Below, piece after piece: positions 26,250 through 35,288 of a stretch of DNA of 64,000 bases. A program made the translations under genes and the position numbers. Numbering within the stretch: position 1 is the first letter of the stretch; every line of letters begins with the position of its first letter. The stretch covers positions 124,001 to 188,000 of the forward strand of contig NZ_BBJJ01000005.1 of assembly GCF_000739815.1 (NCBI RefSeq). The letters are read 5' to 3'. The stretch is from Paraburkholderia mimosarum LMG 23256 = NBRC 106338 (lineage in GTDB: Bacteria; Pseudomonadota; Gammaproteobacteria; Burkholderiales; Burkholderiaceae). The notes under the pieces were generated by a model, which did no database searches, was not told the origin of the DNA, and saw nothing but the letters and a program-made list of their open reading frames with translations.

Positions 26250-27380
26250 ATGGCAACGAAGCGGCCGCAACACCTGGCATTGCCCGGGCAAGTCGTGCTC
26301 GTCTTGCAGGGCGGCGGCGCGTTGGGCGCCTATCAGCTCGGCGTCTACGAAGCGATGCACGAAGCCGGCATCGAGGTGGACTGGGTAATCGGCACGTCCA
26401 TTGGTGCGATCAATGCGGCGTTGATCGCCGGAAATTCTCCGGAGCGCCGCCTCGAACGTCTGCAGGAATTCTGGCATCGCGTCACTGACCGAACCCGGCT
26501 CGACGTCGCGGCTTCATGGCCCGGTCTCGCGCCCGGGTGGGACAAAACGTTTGCAAAGCTGATGATCATCGGCGGCGGGATTTCGGGCTTCTTCCAGCCC
26601 AATCCGGCTTCGTGGTTCGGGCCGCTCGCGCGCCTCGGCGTGGATCGCGCGTCTTACTACCGGATCGCGCCGTTGCGCGAAACACTCGTTTCGCTGGTCG
26701 ACTTCGAACGGCTCAACGCCGGGCGCCCACGACTGACCGTCGGCGCCGTGAACGCCCGTACGGGCGCGATGCGCTATTTCGATACGCGCGACCAGCGCCT
26801 GAACGTCGAGCACATCATGAGTTCGGGCGCGCTGCCGCCCGCGTTCCCGGCCGTGCGCATCGACGGTGACCCGTACTGGGACGGCGGCATTTATTCCAAT
26901 ACGCCGGTCGAGGTCGTGCTGGACGACAAGCCGCGCAGGAGCTCGATCATCTTTTCGGCGCAGGTGTGGAATCCGGCCGGCCCCGAGCCGGAGAGCATCT
27001 GGCAGATCGCGGAGCGACAGAAGGACATTCAGTACGCAAGCCGCACGGAAAGCCATATCGCACGCCAGCAGCAGATACACCGATTGCGCCACGTGATCCG
27101 CGAACTCGCGAAACGCGTGCCCGAAGCCGAGCGCGACTCGCCCGATGTCGAGGCGCTTGCCGCCTGGGGCTGCGAGACCACCATGCGCCTCATCAAGCTC
27201 GCGGCGCCGCGGCTCGATGGCGACGACCAGCTGAAAGATATCGACTTCACCCCCGCCGGCATTGCCGCGCGCAGGCGCGCGGGCTACGAGGCCGCCACGC
27301 GCGCCATCGCCGCAAAGCCATGGGAAGCGCCCATGGATCCGATAGAAGGGTTGTGCGTTTACACTGCAGACGAAGGGTAA
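26250..27380 (+). CDS. Patatin-like phospholipase (DUF3734 type)
   Basis: A 376-residue lipase/esterase with a Ser-Asp dyad. The oxyanion-hole motif is LQGGGALGAYQLG, the nucleophile elbow GTSIGAINAA and the aspartate DGGIYSN. The C-terminal region (about residues 210-340) matches the extra DUF3734-type domain seen in many PHB-linked patatins. In Rhizobia and Burkholderiaceae such genes often precede 3-hydroxybutyrate dehydrogenase, phosphotransacetylase and acetate kinase. Here the next sequence is an acetate kinase fragment, so it looks like the only intact part of a former such cluster. The ATG at 26250 has a nearby GAGG ribosome binding site. Confidence 0.88.
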   Translation: MATKRPQHLALPGQVVLVLQGGGALGAYQLGVYEAMHEAGIEVDWVIGTSIGAINAALIAGNSPERRLERLQEFWHRVTDRTRLDVAASWPGLAPGWDKTFAKLMIIGGGISGFFQPNPASWFGPLARLGVDRASYYRIAPLRETLVSLVDFERLNAGRPRLTVGAVNARTGAMRYFDTRDQRLNVEHIMSSGALPPAFPAVRIDGDPYWDGGIYSNTPVEVVLDDKPRRSSIIFSAQVWNPAGPEPESIWQIAERQKDIQYASRTESHIARQQQIHRLRHVIRELAKRVPEAERDSPDVEALAAWGCETTMRLIKLAAPRLDGDDQLKDIDFTPAGIAARRRAGYEAATRAIAAKPWEAPMDPIEGLCVYTADEG

Positions 27381-27464
27381 AACGGAAAACGTTATTGCAG
27401 GCGCGAACCGGAGACTGCCCCATCTGGACGAATCGCTCCCGTCGATTGACGACAAGGAACCTGA

Positions 27465-27751
27465 CTGGCGGTCGCCGCCGTCCATCGCGCCATCGACCAT
27501 TTCGTTTTCCGCTTGCAGCGCGAACTCGGCGCAATGCCCGCTGTCATGGGCGGAATTGACGCATTGGTCTTATGCGGTGGCATCGGTGAGAATAGCCGCA
27601 TCATCGGCCGCAGGGTCTGCGAGCGCCTCGGCTGGACGGGGATCGAAATCGACAAAACCCGGAGTTCTCGCGTACTACCGTCATGATCGTTCGCACCCGC
27701 GAAGATCTGGTCATCGCCCGCGCCGCCCGTGCGGCCGCAGGCGCTTCATAA
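27465..27751 (+). pseudogene. ackA: Acetate kinase C-terminal remnant, frameshifted
   Basis: The reading frame from 27465 translates to AVHRAIDHFVFRLQRELGA and GIDALVLCGGIGENS, then RRVCERLGWTGIEID, which is the C-terminal domain of acetate/propionate kinase (GIGENS is the ATP-binding signature). The frame ends in TGA at 27686. A second frame, MIVRTREDLVIARAARAA, continues the family tail and ends at 27751. A short deletion and frameshift separate them. The N-terminal three quarters are missing. The fragment directly precedes the ribosome binding site of the CoA-transferase subunit A gene. Confidence 0.75.
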
Positions 27752-27762
27752 GGAGCCGCAGC

Positions 27763-28413
27763 ATGAAGGGCGCGCTAAAAGCCGGTGCAGCTGCCGAACT
27801 GATCCCCGACGGCGCGAGCCTGTTGATTGGCGGCTTCATGGCCGTCGGATCGCCAGAGAGGCTGATCGATGCGCTCGTAGCACGGCGCGCAAGGGATCTC
27901 ACGGTGATCGCCAATGACACGGCGCTCCCCGGCAGGGGAATCGGCAAGCTGATCACCGCCGGCGCCGTCCGCCGCGTCGTCGCCTCGCATATCGGCCTCA
28001 ATCCGGAAACGCAGGCGAAGATGATGGCAGGCGAAATCCATTGCGAACTCGTCCCTCAAGGCACACTGGTCGAGCGCATCCGCTCCGGCGGCATGGGACT
28101 GGGCGGCGTGCTGACCGCGACCGGCCTCGGGACCGAAGCCGCAGAAGGTAAGCAGACAATCGAAGTCGAGGGAAAGACGTGGCTCGTCGAGCCGCCGATC
28201 ACGGCCGACTACGCGCTGATCGGGGCCTGGCAGGCCGACTATGTCGGCAATCTCTGCTATTTGCTGACCGGCCATAACTTCAACCCGATCATGGCGCTTG
28301 CCGGCCGCACGGTGATCGCCGAGCCCGAGAGCATCGTGCCGGTGGGCGTCATCACGCCGGATGCAGTCAAGACGCCCGGCGTTCTGGTCCATCATCTCAT
28401 CATTCGCGGCTAG
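27763..28413 (+). CDS. 3-Oxoacid CoA-transferase, subunit A
   Basis: A 216-residue alpha subunit of the class I CoA-transferase heterodimer (ScoA, AtoD or similar). IPDGASLLIGGFMAVGSPE is the family GGF motif and VERIRSGGMGLGGVLTATGLGT the conserved loop. Such enzymes move CoA from succinyl-CoA or acetyl-CoA to a 3-oxoacid such as acetoacetate. An AAGGAG ribosome binding site supports the ATG. The stop is followed after 11 bp by subunit B. Near relatives include succinyl-CoA:3-ketoacid and 3-oxoadipate CoA-transferases; the substrate is not fixed by sequence. Confidence 0.88.
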   Translation: MKGALKAGAAAELIPDGASLLIGGFMAVGSPERLIDALVARRARDLTVIANDTALPGRGIGKLITAGAVRRVVASHIGLNPETQAKMMAGEIHCELVPQGTLVERIRSGGMGLGGVLTATGLGTEAAEGKQTIEVEGKTWLVEPPITADYALIGAWQADYVGNLCYLLTGHNFNPIMALAGRTVIAEPESIVPVGVITPDAVKTPGVLVHHLIIRG

Positions 28414-28424
28414 GAGGGCACATC

Positions 28425-29078
28425 ATGGACGCCAAGGAACTGATCGCCCGCCGCGTCGCGCGCGAGATCGAGCCGGGGATGCTGGTCAATCTGGGAATAG
28501 GGCTGCCGAGCCTGGTGGCGAACTACGTTCCCGCCGACAAGGGCGTGTTCTTCCAGGCCGAAAACGGCGTGATCGGCCTCGGCGCCCGTCCGCCCGAGGG
28601 CATGGAGGACCCGCATTTGACCGACGCCGGCGGCGGGTTTGTGACCGCAGTTCCGGGTGCGGCGTCGATCGACAGCGCCATGAGCTTCGGCCTGATCCGC
28701 GGCGGCCACCTCGACGTGACGGTGCTCGGCGGGCTGCAGGTCGATGAGGCGGGGCAACTCGCCAACTGGAAGGTGCCCGGCAAGATGGTGCCCGGCATGG
28801 GCGGCGCCATGGATCTGGTGACCGGCGCCCGGCGGGTGATCGTCGCCATGCAGCATAGCGCCAGGGGCGAGGCGAAGATCGTCCCTGAATGCACGCTGCC
28901 GCTGACCTCGACGCGACGCGTCGACCTGATCATCACCGATATGGCGGTGATCGAGCCGACGGATGAGGGCCTCGTGCTGCGCGAGCGCGCGCAAGGCGTG
29001 TCGGTCGAGGAAATCCGCGCGGCGACCTCCGCCGCGCTGATCGTCCCGGACCACGTACCTGAAATGCAGCTTGCCTGA
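28425..29078 (+). CDS. 3-Oxoacid CoA-transferase, subunit B
   Basis: A 217-residue beta subunit. The catalytic glutamate that forms the CoA thioester is E46 in FFQAENGVIGLG. PGMLVNLGIGLPSLVA and the C-terminal EEIRAATSA stretch are family segments. It starts 11 bp after subunit A with an AGGAGG-type ribosome binding site, so the two are cotranslated. No thiolase or hydratase follows; the next gene is on the other strand. The pair is the only complete pathway element after the ackA remnant. Confidence 0.9.
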   Translation: MDAKELIARRVAREIEPGMLVNLGIGLPSLVANYVPADKGVFFQAENGVIGLGARPPEGMEDPHLTDAGGGFVTAVPGAASIDSAMSFGLIRGGHLDVTVLGGLQVDEAGQLANWKVPGKMVPGMGGAMDLVTGARRVIVAMQHSARGEAKIVPECTLPLTSTRRVDLIITDMAVIEPTDEGLVLRERAQGVSVEEIRAATSAALIVPDHVPEMQLA

Positions 29079-29254
29079 GGGACGTTCGATGCCAGAGCAT
29101 CGCCAGCGACGAGTGGGACGCAAGGTCTCTGGCCCAGGGACGCGCTATCGCTGCGGAAAAATGACCTCACCCCAGCGCGTTCCTGCCGCTCGAAGCGGTA
29201 TCGGCATCTCGCGGCGCGGCTTGTGCGCAGACGAGCAACTTTGCGTCGCAAGCT

Positions 29255-30505
29255 TCAACCCGCGCTGTCGGTAATCGCGCTATAGACGAGCGTGCGCAAC
29301 TGCCGGCGGACCGGCCAGGCAGTCGAAGGCAGGAGCTGGGTGAGGAACACCACGATCATGTCTTCGCGCGGATCGACCCAGAAGAACGTACTGGCCGCCC
29401 CGCCCCAGAAGAAGTCGCCCGCGTTGCCCGGGATCAGGGTCGATGCGGGCGCAATCGTCGTGGCGAAACCCAGCCCGAAGCCCACGCCTTCGTAGCTCGC
29501 TTCGCTGAACATCGAGCGCGAGAGACGCGGCAGGTCGGCGCCGCCCGGCAGATGGTTGGCGGTCATCAGCTCCACCGTCTTCGGGCCGAGCAGCCGGACG
29601 CCATCGAGCTCGCCGCCGCCCAGCAGCATACGCGCGAAACGCATGTAGTCCGCCGCCGTGGAGACGAGGCCGCCACCGCCGGAGACGAACGAAGGCGGCT
29701 CGCGGTAAGCGCTCGTGTGGGGATCGTCCTGCAGCGTCGGGCCTTGCTCGACCACCTTCGAGCCGAGCGCGCCGATGGCGTAGCACGCGCAGAAGCGCGA
29801 CACCTTCTCCTGCGGCACGTAGAACGCCGTGTCGGTCATGCCGAGCGGCTCGAAGATCCGCGCTTTCAGAAAGTCCTCGAACGGCATGCCGCTGATCTTG
29901 CCGACCAGATAGCCGAGTACGTCCGTGGACACCGAATAGTTCCATGCGTCGCCCGGTGAGAACTCCAGCGGCAACGTGGCCAGCTTGTCGACCATGTCGT
30001 CCAGCGTGCCGGCGGTCGCCAGTTCGCCCACCTTGAGCTTGCGATAGGCCGCATCGACGTTGGTGTTCTGATGAAACCCATAGGTGAGCCCGGAGGTATG
30101 CCGCAACAGGTCGACCACGCGCATGGGGCGCGCGCTCGCGCGCGTCTGGAAGCTTTCCATGAAGCCGCCCGCGTACACGCCGAGCTTCTCCCATGCCGGG
30201 ATGTACTTGCTCACGGGGTCGTCGAGCGCGATCTTGCATTCCTCGACCAGCATCATGATCGCCACCGACGTGATGGGCTTGGTCATCGAGTAGATGCGGA
30301 AGATCGAATCCTCGGCCATCGGAATCTGCCGCTCGCGGTCCGCGAGACCGAGCACCGAGTTCAGCGCAAGCTCGCCGCGCCGCCACACCTGGGTCACGGT
30401 GCCGGCGAACGTGCCGGTGGCGACGTAGTTGTCGTCGAGGAAACGTTCGATGCGCGCGAGCCGTTCATACGACATGCCCTGCTTTTCCAGACCTTCCCTG
30501 CTCAT
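29255..30505 (-). CDS. Serine beta-lactamase-like hydrolase (class C/esterase family)
   Basis: A 416-residue penicillin-binding-fold hydrolase. The catalytic S-x-x-K is SMTK in FRIYSMTKPITSVAIM, and YSVSTD is the Tyr-x-Ser motif. No signal peptide is seen, so it is probably cytoplasmic and an esterase (EstB-like) rather than a resistance enzyme. The ATG at 30505 with a GGAGGCGTC ribosome binding site is far better than the 87-codon upstream extension. It is convergent with the CoA-transferase operon and divergent from the diguanylate cyclase gene. Confidence 0.87.
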   Translation of the reverse strand: MSREGLEKQGMSYERLARIERFLDDNYVATGTFAGTVTQVWRRGELALNSVLGLADRERQIPMAEDSIFRIYSMTKPITSVAIMMLVEECKIALDDPVSKYIPAWEKLGVYAGGFMESFQTRASARPMRVVDLLRHTSGLTYGFHQNTNVDAAYRKLKVGELATAGTLDDMVDKLATLPLEFSPGDAWNYSVSTDVLGYLVGKISGMPFEDFLKARIFEPLGMTDTAFYVPQEKVSRFCACYAIGALGSKVVEQGPTLQDDPHTSAYREPPSFVSGGGGLVSTAADYMRFARMLLGGGELDGVRLLGPKTVELMTANHLPGGADLPRLSRSMFSEASYEGVGFGLGFATTIAPASTLIPGNAGDFFWGGAASTFFWVDPREDMIVVFLTQLLPSTAWPVRRQLRTLVYSAITDSAG

Positions 30506-30764
30506 GACGCCTCCTTGACCGGGTTGACGAGCCAGTTTCGAACAGACGAATTTTTTCCAATGCGCGCGACAGTATCGATCATTCGGCGCAATGTTGCCGC
30601 GCGTTCTCCGGCACGCCTCAACGCACCGCGCGAGTCCAGTCCATGCAATCGGCATAGAGTGCGGCACGCAGGCGGCGTTGCGCATCCTGATGCGCCTTGA
30701 TACGTCATATCCGTGGGGTACACTACCGGGCGACAAAATCCAGAATTCGAGCGGGGTGGTTGCC

Positions 30765-31841
30765 ATGGGCGAAACGGATACGCATTCCTGGCCCGGGAAA
30801 GCATTGTTTAGCGCATTGCCGAGAGACCCGGAAAAAGAGCAGGCGCTACTGCGTGTCTCGCTCGGCTCTGTCGTGCTTCTTGCCTACCTCGTTGCCAGCT
30901 CGGTCTATCGATCCGCTCACGTCTACGCGACGCTTCTGGCAGTCACCGCTTATGTGGCGTTCGGCGTCGCCACCTATGTGGCGCTGACGATCGCGCCGGC
31001 GCGCTCGCGCGTGCGCCTCACGCTCACCACAATCGCCGATCAGGCCATCGTGACCGCCGCGCTGGCCGTGGGCGGCACCGCCGCGCTGCCGCTCCTGTGG
31101 GTCGCGTTCTGGTTTCTGGTCGGCGCCGGCTGCCGCTATGGCCAGCGCATGCTGGCGCTTTCCTGCGGCGTGGCGCTCGTCGGCCTGATGGGCCTGGCGC
31201 AATGGCAACCGTGGTGGCGCGCCAACGTCGCGGCCGCCTTCGGCGTGGGATTGAGCATCGCGGCAACGTCGATCTATCTGGCGGTGCTCGTCAAACGGCT
31301 CGAACGGCAAGCGTCGACCGATCCGCTCACGGGACTCTACAACCGCGTGCGACTGGAGCAAGCCATTGGCCGGACGCTCTTTACACGCGCAGGCGAAAGC
31401 GAACGCAGCGCCATGCTGCTCGTCGACCTCGACGGCTTCAAGGAGGTGAACGACTCCTTCGGGCACGCGGTCGGCGACGAGCTGCTTTGCACCTTCGCCG
31501 AGGCACTGGTTCGCCGCATGCGCCGGGGAGACACGCTCGCGCGTCTCGGCGGCGACGAGTTCGTCGTGCTGGCGCGGCGCGTCTACGACAAGCAGGATGC
31601 GCTCACCATTGCCGATGGCATCCACGCGATCCTCGCAAATATGGACACCGTTGCCGGCTATCCGGTCACGGTTTCCTGCAGCATCGGCGTATGCCTGCTC
31701 ACCGAGGGCACCGGCAGCCGCTCGCTCGATGCGCGAACCCTCATGCGCGCCGTGGACAGCGCCATGTACCGGGCGAAATCGCGCGGCATGGGGAAGACGG
31801 AATTCGTCGATATGGTCGGCGTCGTGCCGGGTGTAGCCTGA
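30765..31841 (+). CDS. Membrane diguanylate cyclase
   Basis: A 358-residue protein: five or six membrane helices in residues about 25-185 (short loops, no periplasmic sensor), then a GGDEF domain at about 190-345. RLGGDEFVV is intact and is preceded by an RRGD inhibitory site, so it should make c-di-GMP and be product-inhibited. The ATG at 30765 begins MGETDTHSWPGK; the upstream part of the frame lacks homology. It is alone on the strand. The helices suggest sensing of a membrane or small-molecule signal; no specific ligand can be named. Confidence 0.88.
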   Translation: MGETDTHSWPGKALFSALPRDPEKEQALLRVSLGSVVLLAYLVASSVYRSAHVYATLLAVTAYVAFGVATYVALTIAPARSRVRLTLTTIADQAIVTAALAVGGTAALPLLWVAFWFLVGAGCRYGQRMLALSCGVALVGLMGLAQWQPWWRANVAAAFGVGLSIAATSIYLAVLVKRLERQASTDPLTGLYNRVRLEQAIGRTLFTRAGESERSAMLLVDLDGFKEVNDSFGHAVGDELLCTFAEALVRRMRRGDTLARLGGDEFVVLARRVYDKQDALTIADGIHAILANMDTVAGYPVTVSCSIGVCLLTEGTGSRSLDARTLMRAVDSAMYRAKSRGMGKTEFVDMVGVVPGVA

Positions 31842-31940
31842 GCGCGTCGACGCCTGCCGCGTTCAGGAAACCGGCGCATCTCGCCATGGCTGTGCCCGAA
31901 TTGTTCATATGGCCACAACAGTGAATTCGTTTCTTAGGTA

Positions 31941-31969
31941 TTTACCCTGACCTTTACCCCTCCTACACT
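31941..31969 (+). promoter_or_regulatory. Sigma70-type promoter for the DUF4148 gene
   Basis: TTTACC (31941-31946), a 17-bp spacer and TACACT (31964-31969) precede the DUF4148 start by 64 bp and match the consensus at four of six positions each. Confidence 0.5.
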
Positions 31970-32033
31970 GACTTCACCGCTGCAACCAACCCCGTACGCA
32001 GCTCAAGAAGAAAGTCAATCCGGAGGTAAAGTT

Positions 32034-32303
32034 ATGAAATCGCTCGTCCAAGCCGTTGTGATCGCTGCTGCTTTTGCCGCTCCTGTGGCTGTGTTCGCCC
32101 AGTCGAATAACCAGCCCCTGACGCGCGCCCAGGTCCGTGCGGACCTGATTCAGGTCGAAAAGGCGGGCTTCAACCCGGCACGCTCGAATCCCAATGAATA
32201 CCCGGCGAACATTCAGGCTGCGGAAGCTCGCGTCGCTGCGCAAAACAGCGCCGTGGGCGGCGTGAACACCGGTTCGTCGCAGGCAGGGCAAGCCGCGCAG
32301 TAA
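32034..32303 (+). CDS. DUF4148 small secreted protein
   Basis: The 89-residue protein has a signal peptide (MKSLVQAVVIAAAFAAPVAV, then FAQS) and the DUF4148 core LTRAQVRADLIQVEKAGFNP. It ends with a Gln/Ala/Gly-rich tail. These short periplasmic proteins occur in many copies in Burkholderiaceae; their role is not known. A GGAGG ribosome binding site and the promoter upstream support expression as a single gene. A perfect 13-bp hairpin follows 43 bp after the stop codon. Confidence 0.92.
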   Translation: MKSLVQAVVIAAAFAAPVAVFAQSNNQPLTRAQVRADLIQVEKAGFNPARSNPNEYPANIQAAEARVAAQNSAVGGVNTGSSQAGQAAQ

Positions 32304-32346
32304 GCGGCGGGGCTGACCGGCCCCCTCTATCCGGCCGTTTTCTGCT

Positions 32347-32377
32347 GGCCCGCCATCGCGGTGTGCGATGGCGGGCC
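32347..32377. terminator. Perfect 13-bp hairpin terminator
   Basis: GGCCCGCCATCGC and its exact complement enclose a 5-base loop between the convergent DUF4148 and beta-propeller lipoprotein genes. A short T-rich stretch follows on the plus strand. It likely terminates both. Confidence 0.75.
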
Positions 32378-32418
32378 GGTTGCATTTCTGGCTTCGAATA
32401 ATACTGCGCTGGCTCGAT

Positions 32419-33561
32419 CTACTGCGTCGAGAACACCGATATGCCGCCATTCGGGAACGCCGCCGAGCCCGGCTGGAACGGCACGTAGACTTCACCGAGG
32501 GTGCTGTCGATGGCAACCGAGTGCGCGCCCGTTCCCACCGCCACCGTATAGAGCAGCTTGCGCGTCGTGCCGTCGATCACACCCATCGTCGGCGTGAAGC
32601 CCGACGCCGCCGCCGTGCCGCTCGTGACATAGTGGCGCGCCGGCAGAAAGTAGCGGTTCGACGCGGGATCGTAAGCGACCTGGTCCACGCCGCCGAACGG
32701 CACCGATGCGAGCTGCGTGCCCGTGTTCCGATCGAGGATCAGCGTGATGAGCGGGTCGCCCGCGGACGGATCGCAGCCGATCAGCACGTCACTGTTGGGA
32801 CCGAGCGCGATGCCCGACGGACCGCACTTGCCAAGCGGAAACGCCTTGCTCACCACCGGCGCGCCGGACGTGACGGAAGCGGCGGTAATGACGTCGAGTT
32901 CGCCGTCCGGGTTCGCGGCGGTTCCGTCGTTATTGATCAGGAAACTCTTCGAGGCCCGATCGTACACGCAGGCTTCGAGCCCCGAGGAACCGTTGAAAGG
33001 CATCTTCATCACGATCGATTGCGTCGTGGTCGAAATGAAGGTGACGAACGGCGGCGTGTCGCCCGGGCTCGCGAACATGATGAGATGGTCGTCGGGATCG
33101 TAGCAGCCCTCATCGACACGCGAGCCCGACGTGCTGATGGGAATGGTCTTGATCGTTTTCATCGCAGAAGTGTCGACGACTTTCACGTTATCGACGTCCC
33201 CCACGTAGAGCGTGTGTGCGCCCGTCACGCCCACGATGCCATCGGGCCCGGACACATCGGTGCTCGCGCCCGCGCCCGTGAAGCCGCCTTGAATCTGTGC
33301 GATCAGCGCGTTCGATTTCGTATCGACGACATCGACCGCTTTGCTGTTGCGGTCGGACAGATAGTACCTGCCTGCTTCCACATAGCCGATGTCGAAGCTG
33401 AACGCAGGGCTCGTCGTGCTCGGCACGGCAATGTTCGCGAGCAGTTTGGGAGCGGAAGACGTCGCCGACGAAACCGGGTTGGAGCTGGAGCTGTTTCCTC
33501 CGCCGCATCCGGCAGCGACGGCCGTCGCCACGAGTAGAACGGCCAATAACGATTTCTTCAT
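32419..33561 (-). CDS. Lipoprotein with YVTN-like beta-propeller
   Basis: A 380-residue exported lipoprotein. The lipobox is VAAGC after MKKSLLAVLLVATA. A Ser/Asn-rich linker follows. The rest shows repeated blade-like units (for example YYLSDRNSKAVDVVDTKSNA and TLYVGDVDNVKVVDT), typical of YVTN-family beta-propellers, with a C-terminal HSVAIDSTLGEVYVPFQ. No enzymatic motif is visible; the role may be ligand binding or protein interaction in the envelope. A GGAG ribosome binding site precedes the ATG. The gene is monocistronic. Confidence 0.8.
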   Translation of the reverse strand: MKKSLLAVLLVATAVAAGCGGGNSSSSNPVSSATSSAPKLLANIAVPSTTSPAFSFDIGYVEAGRYYLSDRNSKAVDVVDTKSNALIAQIQGGFTGAGASTDVSGPDGIVGVTGAHTLYVGDVDNVKVVDTSAMKTIKTIPISTSGSRVDEGCYDPDDHLIMFASPGDTPPFVTFISTTTQSIVMKMPFNGSSGLEACVYDRASKSFLINNDGTAANPDGELDVITAASVTSGAPVVSKAFPLGKCGPSGIALGPNSDVLIGCDPSAGDPLITLILDRNTGTQLASVPFGGVDQVAYDPASNRYFLPARHYVTSGTAAASGFTPTMGVIDGTTRKLLYTVAVGTGAHSVAIDSTLGEVYVPFQPGSAAFPNGGISVFSTQ

Positions 33562-34175
33562 CAGTCGGCTCCTTTGAGCAGCAGAACAAGTGGGTGAACT
33601 GGGTCAACCGGATCAACGCGCGATGGCTTCACGGAATCTGCGCGAGCGCCTCGATGACTTCTCATCGCACCTGGTGCTCACGTCATCCCTGTCTTTGTCT
33701 GGAAGCAAGCATGCGGAAGGAGCAGTCATAATGCACAGTTAAAGAATTTGATCGTTTCCATTCGAAAGCGCGAATGAATGTAGGGATGCAGAAACCTGGC
33801 GGCAGAGAAAACGCGCGCTTTTAGTAAGTTTTGAATCTCGGCGCAAAAGTTGAGAATGAAAGTCAGAATCGATCCAGCCGGGGAGCACAATGCGTCTTGC
33901 TGCGTCGCAGTACTCACCGGATTGCCAGGGTAGCGCGGCAAGCGCGCAGGCGAGTTTGGGGCTGCCGTCGCTGAATTGATGCGCAGGCACATCGATATGC
34001 ACCGCCCCGCGGCGCATCAGGGCCGCGTCATGCGACCGGCGCGCCTATGTAAGACGCGGTTGTGAAGCCGAAAGGGGCGCGGGCGGCGAATCGGATGGCA
34101 CGCCGCCACAAATGAAAGAGCGGCCAGGGAAAAGCCTGGCCTCCGGTTCCTCCACCAACAGCGGTTTTCCCCAAC
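33562..34175. other. Intergenic region, about 610 bp
   Basis: The region lies upstream of the lipoprotein gene and downstream of the GlxA-type regulator gene. A minus-strand frame at 33739-34017 has no ribosome binding site and a switch to AT-rich, low-bias codons halfway; I do not call it a gene. The hairpin at 34122-34141 is the only clear feature. Confidence 0.4.
34122..34141 (-). terminator. Hairpin downstream of the GlxA-type regulator gene
   Basis: GGCCAGG and CCTGGCC form a 7-bp stem with a 6-base loop 34 bp past the stop codon. On the minus strand a CTCTTTC stretch follows. Confidence 0.5.
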
Positions 34176-35135
34176 CTACCCTGCCGCACGGACTTCGCGC
34201 CGCACCGCCTGCGGCGGCACGCCAAAGCCGCGCATGAACGCCTCGCGCATGTGCCGCCGGTCCCGAAAACCCGTCTCCCGCGCGATGACGTCGAGCGGAT
34301 GCGTGCTCTGCTCGATCATGAGCCGCGCCGCCTCCAGCCGCAGGCCTTCCACGGCGCGTGCGGGCGATTGCCCTGTCTCCGCCGTAAACACGCGGCTGAA
34401 CTGGCGCGGACTCAGGTGCACCGCTTCGGCGAGTTGCTCCACCGTGAGCGCATGGCTCAGATTGCGGCGAGCGTAGTCGAGCGCATTCTGGATGCGGTCG
34501 GATTTCGGCGCGAGCGCGAGCATTTCCGAATGCTGCGACTGACCGCCCGAGCGGCGTTGATGCATCACGAGCTTGTGCGCCACCGAGCGCGCCACCTCCG
34601 CACCGAGATCGCGCTCGACCATGGCAAGCGCGAGATCGAGCCCCGCCGTCATGCCCGCCGACGTCCAGATCGGCCCATCGACGATAAAGATGCGGTCGTC
34701 CTCCACGTGCACAGCGGGAAAGCGCTGCTGCATGTCGCGCGCGAAGAGCCAGTGCGTGGTCGCGCGCCGCCCGTCGAGCAGGCCCGCCTCGGCCAGCACG
34801 AAGCCGCCCGTGCAGATGCCCGCCACCCGGCGCGCCCGGCCGCTCGCGCGGCGCAGGAACGCGAGCGCAGCGGGTGAAGCGCCCACGGCAAGCGGATCCA
34901 CCACGCCCGCCACGATCCAGGTGTCCACGCGGCTGCGCCCGGGAGCGGGCGTGGGCAGCGTGCCCACGTTCATGCCGAGCGAGGAGCGCACCTCGCCGCC
35001 ATCCACCGAGTAGGTCTCCATGGCGTAGAACGGCGAACCCGACACGAGGTTCGCGCATTCGAAAACGCTTTGCGTGGCGATCGCCATCACCTGAAAGCCG
35101 TCGCTCAGCAAGTAGCCGATGCGGTGCATGTCCAT
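34176..35135 (-). CDS. GlxA-family AraC-type regulator (DJ-1/PfpI + HTH)
   Basis: A 319-residue regulator. Residues 1-180 form a DJ-1/PfpI amidase-like domain (MDMHRIGYLLSDGFQVMAI; VAGICTGGFVLAEAGLL with the Cys-containing elbow). Residues 215-319 carry two helix-turn-helix motifs of AraC type (ALTVEQLAEAVHLSPRQFSR; DVIARETGFRDRRHM). GlxA proteins often control catabolism of small amino or aldehyde compounds. The gene is divergent from an SDR gene, its most likely target, and a tandem 11-bp repeat lies in the spacer. Confidence 0.9.
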   Translation of the reverse strand: MDMHRIGYLLSDGFQVMAIATQSVFECANLVSGSPFYAMETYSVDGGEVRSSLGMNVGTLPTPAPGRSRVDTWIVAGVVDPLAVGASPAALAFLRRASGRARRVAGICTGGFVLAEAGLLDGRRATTHWLFARDMQQRFPAVHVEDDRIFIVDGPIWTSAGMTAGLDLALAMVERDLGAEVARSVAHKLVMHQRRSGGQSQHSEMLALAPKSDRIQNALDYARRNLSHALTVEQLAEAVHLSPRQFSRVFTAETGQSPARAVEGLRLEAARLMIEQSTHPLDVIARETGFRDRRHMREAFMRGFGVPPQAVRREVRAAG

Positions 35136-35233
35136 CTCCCGTCATCATGTCCTGAAAGACGACCTTATACGTCATTTGCGCCATCGTCAATCGAGGCCAG
35201 AATGCATCCACACGGCAGCACATCGAAGCAAAA

Positions 35234-35255
35234 CGCAGTGACGTCGCAGTGACGT
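35234..35255. promoter_or_regulatory. Tandem 11-bp repeat, candidate regulator binding site
   Basis: CGCAGTGACGT occurs twice head-to-tail (35234-35244 and 35245-35255) in the spacer between the GlxA-type regulator and the SDR gene, 34 bp upstream of the SDR start. Tandem half-sites one helical turn apart are common for AraC-type proteins. Confidence 0.5.
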
Positions 35256-35288
35256 TCCAGTCAACCACGCAGTTCAAGGAGTGCAATC

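Noticed and set aside
33595..33620. GTCAA-CCGG-ATCAA near the lipoprotein gene
   Set aside because: It looks like an FNR box at first but is a direct repeat, not the inverted arrangement FNR needs.
33739..34017. 92-codon minus-strand frame in the lipoprotein spacer
   Set aside because: The first half looks coding-like but the second half is AT-rich and unbiased, and no ribosome binding site or homology was seen.
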